The position numbers and the translations under genes were made by a program. From Marinicella marina (GTDB lineage: Bacteria; Pseudomonadota; Gammaproteobacteria; Xanthomonadales; Marinicellaceae), in assembly GCF_030065545.1 (NCBI RefSeq), contig NZ_JASJNC010000006.1, positions 124,001 to 188,000 of the forward strand: DNA of 64,000 bases. Direction: 5' to 3'. This document shows positions 52,208 to 61,799 of this stretch, in pieces (positions within the stretch are counted from its first letter, which is position 1; every line of letters starts with the position of its first letter). The notes beneath the pieces were generated by a model. The model was given only the letters and a program-made list of their open reading frames with translations, was not told where the DNA came from and did no database searches.

Positions 52208-52960
52208 TCAGACCAAATAGTCCAAAACCAAGTAACTGCCTACAAAGCCAAGCATCAATAGACTCATGGCTATGAGGTTGAGTTTGATGGCTTTTTTGCC
52301 GCGCCATCCCTTGGTGATTCTGCCCACAATCAACACAGCAAATAACACCCAGGCAACCAATGAGAAAATAATCTTATGGCCCATACCGTCAGCCAAGAAG
52401 CCTTGTACAAACATCACACCAGTCAGTAGGGCGCAACTGAGAAACAGCCACCCCAAGAAAATAAGTTTGAATAGTTTTTCTTCGTTTTTCAGCAGGCTGT
52501 TGATGGTCATGCTTTGGGTGTCAAATACATTTTTCTTCATTTGTTTGATTTGCCAGCCCAAATTGATTGAGATTAAGGATGAAACAAACAACAAAGAATA
52601 AGCCAGAATGGATAACAAAATATGCATGTCTATGGCCCAAACATAGGGTTTAGAAATGCTTGGGTGGGGCCAAAAGTAAATCCATGTCAAAATGACCAGA
52701 GCAATCACATGCACCATGACCCTAACCCATACCAATCTGAACTGTGCCAGTAGAACTATGATATTTGATAGCCAACTGACTACCAGACAAGCGTTTTGAG
52801 CGTTGAAAGACCATTCAGACTCGGATAAAAGTACCTGGCTTGTTATGACCGTTTGGCATAAGCTGGCCAAAATGAAAAATGCGACAGAGACTTGGTACTT
52901 CTTGATATTGGCCAAAGCCAATAGGTGGAGCAAGCCTGTGATGGCGAAAAGGTATGTCAT
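52208..52960 (-). CDS. ypjD: CcsA/CcmC-like cytochrome c assembly membrane protein (YpjD type)
   Basis: The 250-residue protein has about eight membrane helices and belongs to the cytochrome c assembly (CcsA/CcmC) family. It has His in a periplasmic-facing segment (AIDMHILLSILAYSLLF) and at MGHKIIF, candidate haem ligands. It is the standard neighbour of ffh and corE in gammaproteobacteria. The family's exact role in this location is unclear; a cytochrome biogenesis role is by family only. It diverges from ffh. Confidence 0.88.
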   Translation of the reverse strand: MTYLFAITGLLHLLALANIKKYQVSVAFFILASLCQTVITSQVLLSESEWSFNAQNACLVVSWLSNIIVLLAQFRLVWVRVMVHVIALVILTWIYFWPHPSISKPYVWAIDMHILLSILAYSLLFVSSLISINLGWQIKQMKKNVFDTQSMTINSLLKNEEKLFKLIFLGWLFLSCALLTGVMFVQGFLADGMGHKIIFSLVAWVLFAVLIVGRITKGWRGKKAIKLNLIAMSLLMLGFVGSYLVLDYLV

Positions 52961-52995
52961 ATTTGTTAAGAGGCCATATTAATTAAGCCGTCTCA

Positions 52996-53024
52996 TTTAT
53001 ATTTGAAGATAATGACATTATAAT
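52996..53024 (+). promoter_or_regulatory. Candidate sigma-70 promoter of ffh
   Basis: TTTATA and a perfect TATAAT are 17 bp apart, 38 nt before the ffh start. The perfect -10 makes this one of the better promoter candidates in the window. Confidence 0.5.
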
Positions 53025-53062
53025 AGCAGGTCTTATTTTTTACCAACAGGATAATTGGCATC

Positions 53063-54421
53063 ATGTTCGATAATTTAACAGACAGACTATCTAAGAGTAT
53101 TCAAAAGATTCGCGGACAAGCAAATCTGTCCGAGGACAACATCAAAGAAGCTTTGCGAGAAGTGCGGGTGGCTTTGTTGGAGGCTGATGTTGCTTTACCT
53201 GTGGTGAAGTCATTCATCGAAGATGTCAGAGAACGTGCCCTAGGTACTGAAGTATTGACCAGTTTGAAACCAGCACAAGTGTTGGTCAAAGTGGTGCAAG
53301 AAGAATTGGTTAAGGTCTTGGGCGAGGAAACTTCAGGTATCAATTTTAATGCCCAGCCTCCTGTGGTGATTTTGATGGCAGGCCTGCAGGGTGCGGGTAA
53401 AACCACCACCACGGGTAAACTGGCAAAGTTTCTGAAAGAACGCGAGAATAAAAAAGTCATGGTGGTTTCGGCAGATGTCTATCGACCTGCAGCCATCGAA
53501 CAATTGCAGACTGTGGCAGAACAGGTCGGCGTTGAGTGGTTTCCATCATCTGTGATTGATGACCCAGTGACCATTGGGATGACGGCGTTACAAGCTGCTA
53601 AGAAAGGTTATTTTGATGTCCTGATCGTGGATACTGCAGGCCGTTTGGCGGTTGATGAAGCGATGATGAAAGAAATCAAGTCATTGCAAAACAGCATCAA
53701 TCCGACAGAGACATTATTTGTGGTAGATGCCATGACTGGCCAAGATGCTGCCAACACTGCCAAGGCTTTTTCTGATGCTTTGGATTTAACTGGTGTGGTG
53801 TTGACCAAAGTAGACGGTGATGCCCGAGGCGGTGCGGCGTTATCTGTCAAAAACATCACTGGTAAGCCAATTAAATTCCAAGGCGTGGGTGAAAAAATGG
53901 AGGCTTTGGAGCCTTTTCACCCTGATCGAATTGCATCCAGCATCCTCGGCATGGGTGACGTGCTTTCTTTGGTTGAAGAAGTCGAGCGCAAGGTCGATAA
54001 AAAAGAAGCTGAAAAACTGGCGAAAAAAGTAGCCACAGGCAATAAGTTCACACTGGAAGACTTTCAGTCACAACTGCTGCAAATGCAAAACATGGGCGGC
54101 ATGTCCTCCATGTTGGATAAGTTACCAGGTATGAGCAATTTGCCAGATATGGTTAAAGACCAAGTCAATGACAAGTCAACTGGACGCATGTTGGCGGTGA
54201 TAAGCTCGATGACATTGAAAGAAAAAAGGTACCCCCAGCTGATCAAAGGTTCCAGAAAGCGCCGTATAGCCAACGGTTCTGGCACCACCATACAGGATGT
54301 TTCTAAATTATTGAAACAGTACAATCAAATGCAGAAAATGATGCGTAAATTCAAGGGCAAAGGAATGATGAAAATGATGCAGAAATTAGGTGGTAAATTA
54401 CCTGGTGGCATGCCATTCTGA
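53063..54421 (+). CDS. ffh: Signal recognition particle protein Ffh
   Basis: Ffh with 4.5S RNA targets inner-membrane proteins to the FtsY receptor. The 452-residue protein has an N domain, then the GTPase G domain (GLQGAGKTTTTGKLA, DTAGRLAVDE, TKVDGDARGGAAL, GVGEKMEALEPFHPDR). The Met-rich M domain (NQMQKMMRKFKGKGMMKMM) binds signal peptides and RNA. The 4.5S RNA gene is not seen here. Confidence 0.98.
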   Translation: MFDNLTDRLSKSIQKIRGQANLSEDNIKEALREVRVALLEADVALPVVKSFIEDVRERALGTEVLTSLKPAQVLVKVVQEELVKVLGEETSGINFNAQPPVVILMAGLQGAGKTTTTGKLAKFLKERENKKVMVVSADVYRPAAIEQLQTVAEQVGVEWFPSSVIDDPVTIGMTALQAAKKGYFDVLIVDTAGRLAVDEAMMKEIKSLQNSINPTETLFVVDAMTGQDAANTAKAFSDALDLTGVVLTKVDGDARGGAALSVKNITGKPIKFQGVGEKMEALEPFHPDRIASSILGMGDVLSLVEEVERKVDKKEAEKLAKKVATGNKFTLEDFQSQLLQMQNMGGMSSMLDKLPGMSNLPDMVKDQVNDKSTGRMLAVISSMTLKEKRYPQLIKGSRKRRIANGSGTTIQDVSKLLKQYNQMQKMMRKFKGKGMMKMMQKLGGKLPGGMPF

Positions 54422-54431
54422 TTGTATTGTC

Positions 54432-55130
54432 ATGAAGTTTTTGCTGTTGTTATTTGCTTTTTCAATGGCGTCCTCTTTACAGGCCAAAAAAACCAAGCTC
54501 TATCACTGTAATCAGGCCGATGGTACAACTGTGATTCAAGACCGAAAGTGTGCAGTTACAGCGTTGCAACAAAAATCACAAGCGACTCGCTCTGAGAGGA
54601 AAAAGCCGTTACAAAGGCGGCCAAAGCCGCTGCAACAGCCTCACCAGTCTGTTAAGCCCTCAATGCCCAACAACATCGCGCAAGCACGCAGTCCTTATTT
54701 TAGTTTTGGCTGGGCGCGTTTTATACCTGCTAATTGGTCCGTGTATAAACGCCAATCACGCGATCATGAACAGACATGGTGGAGCAGAAAAGTATTGAAT
54801 TCACCAGCAGAATTCCAAGCCGGGGTGTCATTAAAGGCTTATAAAGACACCATGTCAAACCTGCGCATGGGCGCTTTTGCTCAGGCCTTGTTGCTGTACC
54901 ACCAAATCAGAGACAATCCAGGCCACCGTTTGTTAGACAGTCAATTCAAAAGCCATGATCGGTTCAAGGTATTCAACATCAAGTACCAACAGCCGAACAA
55001 TATTTTAACCACCACTGAATATTACATTGATGACCACAACAATGACTTATTTGTCATTACCGCCCAAGCACCCGAAGCCCAATGGTCAGTTCAATGGGGG
55101 TTGGCTGAAAAAATCATTAATCAACTCTGA
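54432..55130 (+). CDS. Small secreted protein with N-terminal DUF4124-like segment
   Basis: From the ATG just after ffh, the 232-residue product has a signal peptide (KFLLLLFAFSMASSLQA) and then KLYHCNQADGTTVIQDRKC, which resembles the start of DUF4124 proteins with its Cys pair. A basic, Gln-rich linker (about residues 45-80) follows, then a compact C-terminal domain (ARFIPANWSVYKRQS... TTTEYYIDDHNNDLFVITAQAPEAQW) that looks like a PsbP- or DUF1795-type fold, though I am unsure. It is probably periplasmic; function unknown. Confidence 0.75.
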   Translation: MKFLLLLFAFSMASSLQAKKTKLYHCNQADGTTVIQDRKCAVTALQQKSQATRSERKKPLQRRPKPLQQPHQSVKPSMPNNIAQARSPYFSFGWARFIPANWSVYKRQSRDHEQTWWSRKVLNSPAEFQAGVSLKAYKDTMSNLRMGAFAQALLLYHQIRDNPGHRLLDSQFKSHDRFKVFNIKYQQPNNILTTTEYYIDDHNNDLFVITAQAPEAQWSVQWGLAEKIINQL

Positions 55131-55219
55131 TTGTTGTTAATTTATACAGTATTTTTGACGCGTATTTTGCACCCCGGTTGTTAAAGTCTCGTTTTGTTCA
55201 TAGATTGAACCTCAAGTAG

Positions 55220-55232
55220 TACTAAATTAGTC
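55220..55232 (+). promoter_or_regulatory. IscR type-1-like operator before the SUF operon
   Basis: TACTAAATTAGTC matches the core GACTRWWWYAGTC of IscR type-1 sites at 12 of 13 positions and includes the perfect dyad ACTAA-A-TTAGT. It lies 24 bp before the Rrf2 regulator gene, so autoregulation by the cluster-loaded regulator is likely. Confidence 0.55.
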
Positions 55233-55255
55233 CTTTATGTGGTAAAATGCAGTCT

Positions 55256-55684
55256 ATGATAAAGATGTCAAAACTAACTGAATACGGATTTATTGTGATT
55301 ATGGCCCTGGAAAAATCGCAATCACCGTCCTCAGCTGACTCGGTGTCGCAGCTCACTGGGCTGGAAACGCCCACAGTCAGTAAAGTCATGAAATTATTAA
55401 AAAAAGCCGGTTTGCTGAACTCAAAGCTGGGCGCCAATGGTGGCTACTACCTGGTCAAGAAAAAAAGCGACATCTCACTGAATGAAGTGATTATCGCCAT
55501 GGAAGGAGGGATGTCTTTAACCGAATGTGCAGATGATGATGAGGCATGTCATTTTATGTCTCAGTGTCATATGAGTAGCGGTATGAAGAAGGTCAATCAA
55601 ATATTATTAGAGGCCCTGCAAAGCGTCAGTGTCAGCGATATTTGGGACGAACAAGATAGAATTAACTTAGAAATTAAATCATGA
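55256..55684 (+). CDS. sufR: Rrf2-family SUF operon regulator (SufR/IscR-like)
   Basis: The 142-residue Rrf2 protein has a winged helix ([16 protein letters not shown]... [29 protein letters not shown]) and a C-terminal cysteine group, [17 protein letters not shown], with three Cys that should bind a [2Fe-2S] cluster. I chose the second of three nearby ATG codons because [11 protein letters not shown] aligns with the start of related SUF regulators. It is the first gene of the operon and overlaps sufB. The symbol sufR is used by position; it is not the cyanobacterial DeoR-type SufR. Confidence 0.85.
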   Translation: MIKMSKLTEYGFIVIMALEKSQSPSSADSVSQLTGLETPTVSKVMKLLKKAGLLNSKLGANGGYYLVKKKSDISLNEVIIAMEGGMSLTECADDDEACHFMSQCHMSSGMKKVNQILLEALQSVSVSDIWDEQDRINLEIKS

Positions 55685-57165
55685 ATCAAAACACAGAAAC
55701 AAGCAGCGTCGATAACAACGAAGAAAATGCGGTTGTTAAAGCACGTGCCAAACAAAAGTACAAAGAAGGTTTTGTTACTGATATTGAGTCCTTCACCATC
55801 CCGCCTGGATTGGATGAGGACACCATTCGGTTGATTTCAGCCAAAAAAGATGAGCCGCAGTGGTTGTTAGACTACCGTTTAGACGCCTTTGAAAAGTGGC
55901 AAAAGATGGATCCACCTAATTGGGCTAAATTAAATATACCTGTAATAGATTTTCAGGCCATATCTTATTACTCCTCACCGAATGAACAGGCAAAAAATGC
56001 ACCTAAATCATTGGATGAAGTTGATCCTAAACTCATCGAAACATATGACAAGTTAGGCGTGCCACTACACGAAAGAGAGCGATTGGCTGGCGTGGCAGTG
56101 GATGCGGTGTTTGATTCAGTCTCTGTTGGAACCACTTTCAAAGCTGAACTAGAGAAAGTGGGTGTGATATTTTCATCATTCTCTGAAGCGGTGCATGATC
56201 ACCCTGAATTGGTCAAAAAATACTTGGGCTCAGTGGTACCATCAAGAGACAATTATTTTGCTGCGCTGAATGCTGCTGTCTTCAGTGACGGCTCTTTTGT
56301 TTACATTCCAGAGGGTGTGCGTTGTCCGATGGAGCTTTCTACCTATTTCAGAATCAATGCCATCAACACCGGCCAGTTTGAACGAACTTTGATAGTTGCT
56401 GAAGCAGGATCATATGTCAGCTACTTGGAGGGGTGTACAGCGCCGATGCGGGATGAAAACCAACTGCATGCTGCGGTGGTTGAGTTGGTTGCCATGGATG
56501 ATGCCAAAATCAAATACTCAACTGTGCAAAATTGGTACCCGGGAGACGAAGACGGCAAAGGCGGCATCTACAATTTTGTCACCAAACGCGGTAATTGTCT
56601 GGGTAAAAATTCAAAAATTTCATGGACCCAAGTCGAGACAGGTTCGGCCATCACTTGGAAGTACCCCAGCTGTGTATTGCGTGGTGATAATTCCAGCGGT
56701 GAGTTTTATTCTGTGGCATTAACCAACAACCACCAACAGGCCGATACCGGAACCAAAATGATACACTTGGGTAAAAACACCAAAAGTACAGTCATTTCAA
56801 AAGGCATCTCTGTGGGCAAAAGCCAAAACGCCTACCGCGGTCTGGTTCGTGTGGCCAAAAAAGCCGACAACGCCAGAAATTTTACCCAGTGCGATTCTTT
56901 GTTGATTGGTAAGACGTGTGCAGCCCATACTTTTCCTTACACGGAATCTGCCAACATGACAGCCAAGTTAGAGCATGAGGCAACCACCTCAAAAATATCT
57001 GAAGACCAACTGAATTACTGTCTACAACGTGGTATCACAGAAGAAGATGCCATCTCATTGATTGTTGATGGGTTTTGTAAAGAAGTATTTAAAGAATTAC
57101 CTATGGAGTTTGCTGTTGAAGCAAAAGCATTGTTAGACATCTCGTTAGAAGGAGCCATTGGCTGA
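55681..57165 (+). CDS. sufB: Fe-S cluster assembly scaffold protein SufB
   Basis: SufB with SufC and SufD builds [4Fe-4S] clusters under iron or oxidative stress. The 494-residue protein shows [40 protein letters not shown], the beta-helix core, [24 protein letters not shown] with the acceptor Cys, and the C-terminal [16 protein letters not shown]. Its stop and the sufC start share one base. Confidence 0.97.
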   Translation: MNQNTETSSVDNNEENAVVKARAKQKYKEGFVTDIESFTIPPGLDEDTIRLISAKKDEPQWLLDYRLDAFEKWQKMDPPNWAKLNIPVIDFQAISYYSSPNEQAKNAPKSLDEVDPKLIETYDKLGVPLHERERLAGVAVDAVFDSVSVGTTFKAELEKVGVIFSSFSEAVHDHPELVKKYLGSVVPSRDNYFAALNAAVFSDGSFVYIPEGVRCPMELSTYFRINAINTGQFERTLIVAEAGSYVSYLEGCTAPMRDENQLHAAVVELVAMDDAKIKYSTVQNWYPGDEDGKGGIYNFVTKRGNCLGKNSKISWTQVETGSAITWKYPSCVLRGDNSSGEFYSVALTNNHQQADTGTKMIHLGKNTKSTVISKGISVGKSQNAYRGLVRVAKKADNARNFTQCDSLLIGKTCAAHTFPYTESANMTAKLEHEATTSKISEDQLNYCLQRGITEEDAISLIVDGFCKEVFKELPMEFAVEAKALLDISLEGAIG

Positions 57166-57905
57166 TGTTAAAAATTGATAACGTATACGCCTCTGCTGGC
57201 GATAAAGAAATATTGAAAGGTTTGTCACTGGAGGTGAAATCCGGTGAGGTTCACGCCATCATGGGTCCAAATGGTGCAGGTAAAAGCACCTTGGGAAACC
57301 TGCTGGCTGGTATGCCTTATGTGCAATCACAGCGTGGTGAAGTTGAGTACATGGGTAAAGACCTGCTTGAACTGGAGCCTGAGGAACGTGCCGCAGAAGG
57401 TGTTTTTCTTGCTTTCCAATACCCGGTTGAGATACCCGGCGTGAATAACATGTACTTCTTACGCACGGCATTGAACGCACAGCGCAAATACCGTGGCGAG
57501 GAACCGATGGATTCAGCCCAGTTTTTGCGCATGGTGAAACAAAAAATCAAAGACATGAACATGCGTGATGATTTGTTAAAAAGGCCTGTTAATGTGGGTT
57601 TTTCAGGTGGTGAGAAAAAACGCAACGAAGTTTTTCAAATGGGTGTTTTAGAGCCCAAGCTGGCAATTCTTGATGAAACTGACTCAGGCTTGGACATTGA
57701 TGCGTTGAAAATCGTGGCTGATGGTGTCAACCAATTGAGGGCGCCTGACCGGTCCTTCATAATCATTACGCATTACCAGCGTTTATTGGATTACATCAAA
57801 CCAGATTTTGTACATGTATTGGCAGATGGGAAAATTGTTAAATCAGGCCCGAAAGAATTGGCCTTAGAATTGGAAGAGCAGGGTTATGGCTGGCTTAATA
57901 ACTGA
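57165..57905 (+). CDS. sufC: SUF system ATPase SufC
   Basis: SufC is the ABC-type ATPase of the SufBC2D scaffold complex. The 246-residue protein shows Walker A GPNGAGKSTLGN, signature VGFSGGEKKRNEVFQM, Walker B AILDETDSGLDID and the switch His in THYQRLLDYI. Its last 20 bp overlap sufD. Confidence 0.98.
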   Translation: MLKIDNVYASAGDKEILKGLSLEVKSGEVHAIMGPNGAGKSTLGNLLAGMPYVQSQRGEVEYMGKDLLELEPEERAAEGVFLAFQYPVEIPGVNNMYFLRTALNAQRKYRGEEPMDSAQFLRMVKQKIKDMNMRDDLLKRPVNVGFSGGEKKRNEVFQMGVLEPKLAILDETDSGLDIDALKIVADGVNQLRAPDRSFIIITHYQRLLDYIKPDFVHVLADGKIVKSGPKELALELEEQGYGWLNN

Positions 57906-59058
57906 TTGGACAACATTGGCTGATGATCAATTGGTCAATGACAGTAACTTGCCAGACTGGTTGAAAGCCAAAAAACAACAGGCAGTGGCACAATTGAAGA
58001 CATTGAGCGTACCCAGCAGAAAGCTTGAGTATTGGCGCTACAGCGATGCCAATAGACTTGCTTTGAAAGGGGGCGAAGCATCGCCTTCATCGCTTGAATC
58101 ACACCCGGTATCTATAGCAAATGATGGGGTTGAGCAAGTGGTGATTAAATTGAATGATAATGGTTTTACCGTTTCAGACAATTGTCCCGGCTCAGTTCGA
58201 ATCAGTCCAATCAACGCAATTGATGAAAGCCGATGGCTTGATTTGGATATGAATCAAGAAACCGTCGCCAACCTGGCTAATACGGCATGCTTTATGCATG
58301 GTGTTTCGGTAGAATGTTCGGCTGCGCTTGAAGTCAATTTGGTGTTTGAGTACGACTACAAATTTGATGAACAATGGCGATACGTGCGCAATCAAATCAA
58401 TGTCGATACAGGTGCTCAATTCTCGGTAGAAGAGCGTTTCAATTCAGGACAGGTTAATGTGGTTAACGTTTACGATTTGCAACGTGGCAGTGTGGTTAAT
58501 AGACACCAAATGGCCAATTTATCTGATGCCCAAAATTTGATCAGTTTCAATCAATTTGAGCTCTCTGCCCAGGCACAATTGAACAGCACAAATCAGCATT
58601 TAGGCGGCAGCTTACAGCATCACCTACACCGTGTTAACTTCAACGGCAATCAAGCTGTTTTTAAAATGGGCACGGTTAATAAATCAATAAATAACAATAA
58701 TATAGCTGATTTAGTTGAAGTAAATCATAATAAAAAAAGTAACCAGTCAGATGTCACCCATCGCTCAATAGCTGATGGCGCCTCACAAATTTTCACCAAT
58801 GCCAAAGCCTTTGTGGCTGTGGGTGCGGATGAATCTGAGATTGAACAAGATTTAAAGAACATTCTGCTCTCACCTGATGCCAAGATTTTCAGTAAACCAG
58901 AGCTAGAGGTTTATGCTGATGAGGTGGTTGCTGCGCATGGCTCTACCATTGGTGCTTTAGATGATCAATCGCTGTTTTATCTTCAGTCTCGTGGCATCGA
59001 TATCAAACAAGCACGTGCCATAATGATTGAATCATTCGAACAGGAGGCTTTACTATGA
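57886..59058 (+). CDS. sufD: Fe-S cluster assembly protein SufD
   Basis: SufD pairs with SufB in the scaffold and helps iron entry. The 390-residue protein has the variable N-terminus (LPDWLKAKKQQAVAQLKTLSVPSRKLEYWRYSD) and the conserved C-terminal KIFSKPELEVYADEVVAAHGSTIGALDDQSLFYLQSRGI, including the metal-associated His. It overlaps sufC and sufS. Confidence 0.96.
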   Translation: MAGLITDWTTLADDQLVNDSNLPDWLKAKKQQAVAQLKTLSVPSRKLEYWRYSDANRLALKGGEASPSSLESHPVSIANDGVEQVVIKLNDNGFTVSDNCPGSVRISPINAIDESRWLDLDMNQETVANLANTACFMHGVSVECSAALEVNLVFEYDYKFDEQWRYVRNQINVDTGAQFSVEERFNSGQVNVVNVYDLQRGSVVNRHQMANLSDAQNLISFNQFELSAQAQLNSTNQHLGGSLQHHLHRVNFNGNQAVFKMGTVNKSINNNNIADLVEVNHNKKSNQSDVTHRSIADGASQIFTNAKAFVAVGADESEIEQDLKNILLSPDAKIFSKPELEVYADEVVAAHGSTIGALDDQSLFYLQSRGIDIKQARAIMIESFEQEALL

Positions 59059-60257
59059 TGCGGCACGAGTTTCCGGGGTTACAACAACAAGTACACGGTA
59101 AACCATTGGTGTACTTGGATAATGCCGCCACCGCGCAAAGGCCTCAAGCGGTGCTTGATGCCATCAATAATTACTACCTCAAACACAACGCCAACATTCA
59201 CCGCGGTGTTCACAGTTTGAGTGAATCAGCGACTGAGTTATACGAACAAGCAAGAAATTCATTGGCACGATTAATCAATGCCCCTTCAGAAAAAGACCTG
59301 ATTTTTGTCAGGGGTTGTACAGAGGGTGTTAATTTAGTTGCGCAAACTTTTGTCCGAAGCCGAGTCAAAGCCGGTGATGAAATATTGATTTCACACCTAG
59401 AGCACCACTCAAATATTGTGCCATGGCAAATCTTGTGCGAACAAACAGGTGCCAAGCTGAAAGTGATTCCCATGAACCAACAAGGCGAGTTGGTTTTGGA
59501 TGACTTGGATCAACTGCTGAATGAGAGGACCAAGTTCATGTCTGTGGTGCATGTCTCAAATGCGTTGGGTACCATCAACCCTGTTAAAAAGTTGATTGCT
59601 GCCGCTCATGCCAAGGATATTCCAGTTTTAATCGACGGTGCGCAAGCCACACCGCACATCAAAGTTGATGTACAAGATTTAGATTGTGACTTTTATACCG
59701 TCTCTGGACATAAAATGTATGGGCCAACAGGCTCAGGTATATTGTATGGTAAGTCTGAGCACTTATCAGCCATGCCACCTTATCATGGTGGTGGTGAGAT
59801 GATCAGTAAAGTCACTTTCGAATCAACGGTTTATAATGCCGTGCCAGCAAAATTCGAAGCGGGAACCCCGAATATTGCCGGTGGCATTGGTTTAGGAGCC
59901 GCCGCTGAATTCATGATGACAGTTGGTATGGATAAAATTGCAGAACGAGACCAGGTTTTGAAAGTGTACGCCGAACAAGCGCTGTCTGAAGTACCTGGCT
60001 TACGCTTGGTGGGCACGGCGACAAATAAATCCCCAGTGTTCTCTTTTGTTATTGACGGGATTCACGCTCATGACATTGGCACCATCATTGATCACCATGG
60101 TGTGGCCATTCGCACAGGGCATCACTGTACCATGCCAATTTTTCAGTTTTATGGCTTGGCCGGTAGCTGTCGTGCTTCGTTGGCATTTTATAACACTGAA
60201 CAAGAAGTTGATGTTCTGGTAGAATCCCTGCTCAAAGCCAAAGCCATGTTCCAGTGA
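59055..60257 (+). CDS. sufS: Cysteine desulfurase SufS
   Basis: SufS is a group II PLP-dependent cysteine desulfurase that supplies sulphur. The 400-residue protein shows YLDNAATAQRPQAV, HSNIVPWQ, the PLP Lys in TVSGHKMYGPTGSG, and the active-site Cys in LAGSCRASLAFYNTEQEVD. It should hand persulphide to SufU encoded 14 bp downstream. Confidence 0.97.
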   Translation: MMRHEFPGLQQQVHGKPLVYLDNAATAQRPQAVLDAINNYYLKHNANIHRGVHSLSESATELYEQARNSLARLINAPSEKDLIFVRGCTEGVNLVAQTFVRSRVKAGDEILISHLEHHSNIVPWQILCEQTGAKLKVIPMNQQGELVLDDLDQLLNERTKFMSVVHVSNALGTINPVKKLIAAAHAKDIPVLIDGAQATPHIKVDVQDLDCDFYTVSGHKMYGPTGSGILYGKSEHLSAMPPYHGGGEMISKVTFESTVYNAVPAKFEAGTPNIAGGIGLGAAAEFMMTVGMDKIAERDQVLKVYAEQALSEVPGLRLVGTATNKSPVFSFVIDGIHAHDIGTIIDHHGVAIRTGHHCTMPIFQFYGLAGSCRASLAFYNTEQEVDVLVESLLKAKAMFQ

Positions 60258-60271
60258 ACATGTTTGAGTAG

Positions 60272-60718
60272 ATGTCGGAATTAAATAAACTTTACAAAAA
60301 AGCAGTACTTGCACACAATAAAAACCCACACAATTATGGCAAGCCGGAAACATGGACGCACCATGCCGAGGGCTTGAATGCCATTTGTGGTGATTTGGTT
60401 GAAGTTTATTTAACCATTGCTGATGATCGATTGGTTGCAGTGAACTTTGCTGGGGAGAGTTGTGCCATTGCTATGGCATCGGCATCGATGATGACTGAGC
60501 TATCAACTGGTTTAACGCTGCAAGACTGGCAAAACAGGTTCAATTTATTCAAACAACTCATGGACCCAAACAACGAGCAAGTGTCATACGATGAACTGGG
60601 TGAGGTCAATACCCTCATTACGGTAAAAAAATTTCCCTCTAGAATTAAATCAGCCACCTTATGTTGGTATGCTGTTGATGCTGCCATCAAAGGGCAGTCC
60701 AGCACCACCACAGAGTGA
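60272..60718 (+). CDS. sufU: SufU-type sulphur acceptor / scaffold
   Basis: The 148-residue IscU-fold protein has three conserved Cys, in NAICGDLVEV, AGESCAIAMASASMM and SATLCWYAVDAAI. That is the SufU pattern, in which the protein accepts persulphide from SufS. The Gly-Asp in ICGDL and a longer middle loop (QDWQNRFNLFKQLMD) are typical of SufU rather than IscU. It takes the place of SufE in this operon. Confidence 0.93.
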   Translation: MSELNKLYKKAVLAHNKNPHNYGKPETWTHHAEGLNAICGDLVEVYLTIADDRLVAVNFAGESCAIAMASASMMTELSTGLTLQDWQNRFNLFKQLMDPNNEQVSYDELGEVNTLITVKKFPSRIKSATLCWYAVDAAIKGQSSTTTE

Positions 60719-60751
60719 TCACATCATTATTAATCAATTAAAAAACCAGCC

Positions 60752-61594
60752 ATGAAATCAAACGAACCCAAGATCAGCTTCAGCGACAAAAACTTCACAT
60801 GGCAAGATGGAAAAAACTGGTTCAATCAAGGTATCATCTTTTTTAAACTGGTGAAGAACATGTGGTACGTCAGCTGTCTGGTTATGGGCGTGTTGTTTTT
60901 GTTATTGGCATCTGTGGCATTGCCGCTGGTGGCGGTTTTGGTTATCTTTGCTTCCCCCATGGTCACTGCATTCATTATGAACTGTTGCCAAGCGGTGCGT
61001 TTGGGTCAGCCGCTGCAGATCAATATGCTGTGGCAGGATGTGTTCAAACAACTGAATTATTTTTTGTTGTTAGGGCTGTTCTCTGCTTTATTAAGCATGG
61101 TAATGCAACAAGTGCATGTCTTGCTATTAAGCGCCTATGAGTTACCTCTTGAGATGACTGAAGAAATGGCTATGAACATGAGTGGCGCAGAGGCACTGCT
61201 CAGGGTGCTATTTAACTTGATAACCAACCTCCCGGTTGCCTTGGCCTTGGCCTTTTCACCGGCTTTGATATTATTTAAGCGGGCACATCCCGTGAATGCA
61301 ATAAAATTCAGTGTATTGGCTGTATTGCGGTCTTGGAAAGCTTTCATCGCTTTGGTATTATTGATTGTTTTGGTGTTTTTTGGTGTATTGATATTAGCCA
61401 GTATTGTTGGTTCTGTGGTGCTGATGGTGATGGGCAGTGCTGGCCAATTAGTGGCCAACGTGTTGGTCCTTTTTTTCGTCTTTACAGTGACCGGGATTGG
61501 ATTGTGCAGCCAATACCAAGCTTTTACCGAACTGTTTGCTGATGATGAGCAAGAGCCAGAGAGTGAAGACACTGAGGTTTATGCTGAAATATAA
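60752..61594 (+). CDS. BPSS1780-family integral membrane protein
   Basis: The 280-residue protein has about six helices. The sequence LVKNMWYVSCLVMGVLFLLL, SPMVTAFIMNCCQAVRLGQPLQINMLW and NLPVALALAFSPALILF match the BPSS1780 family of unknown function. The C-terminus is acidic (FADDEQEPESEDTEVYAEI). It follows sufU by 33 bp and may be read through from the SUF operon, though no functional link is evident. Confidence 0.82.
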   Translation: MKSNEPKISFSDKNFTWQDGKNWFNQGIIFFKLVKNMWYVSCLVMGVLFLLLASVALPLVAVLVIFASPMVTAFIMNCCQAVRLGQPLQINMLWQDVFKQLNYFLLLGLFSALLSMVMQQVHVLLLSAYELPLEMTEEMAMNMSGAEALLRVLFNLITNLPVALALAFSPALILFKRAHPVNAIKFSVLAVLRSWKAFIALVLLIVLVFFGVLILASIVGSVVLMVMGSAGQLVANVLVLFFVFTVTGIGLCSQYQAFTELFADDEQEPESEDTEVYAEI

Positions 61595-61645
61595 AAACCA
61601 GTGTTCAAAGGTGGTTTGTAATGCATGTGTAAAAAATTGATTTGC

Positions 61646-61692
61646 TGTTTTGTCATTTGCTTTTTGCCGCTGATTAAAAGAGCGACAAAACA
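61646..61692. other. Long imperfect hairpin upstream of parE
   Basis: A perfect 9-bp pair, TGTTTTGTC and GACAAAACA, encloses a further inner pairing (GCTTTT with AAAAGAGC). It lies in the 205-bp gap between the membrane protein gene and parE and is followed by ATTGTTTT. It could act as a terminator for the upstream transcript. Confidence 0.4.
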
Positions 61693-61696
61693 ATTG

Positions 61697-61724
61697 TTTT
61701 AAACGGTCATCAAAATGATAGAAT
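61697..61724 (+). promoter_or_regulatory. Candidate sigma-70 promoter of parE
   Basis: TTTTAA and TAGAAT are 16 bp apart, 75 nt before the parE ATG. The -10 is a 5/6 match; the -35 is weak. Confidence 0.3.
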
Positions 61725-61799
61725 CTGCAAGATTAATTTTGATATCACCAGCCTCATGGCGGTTTTAATTACAGAAGGTCAAAGCAGGATAAACGATTT

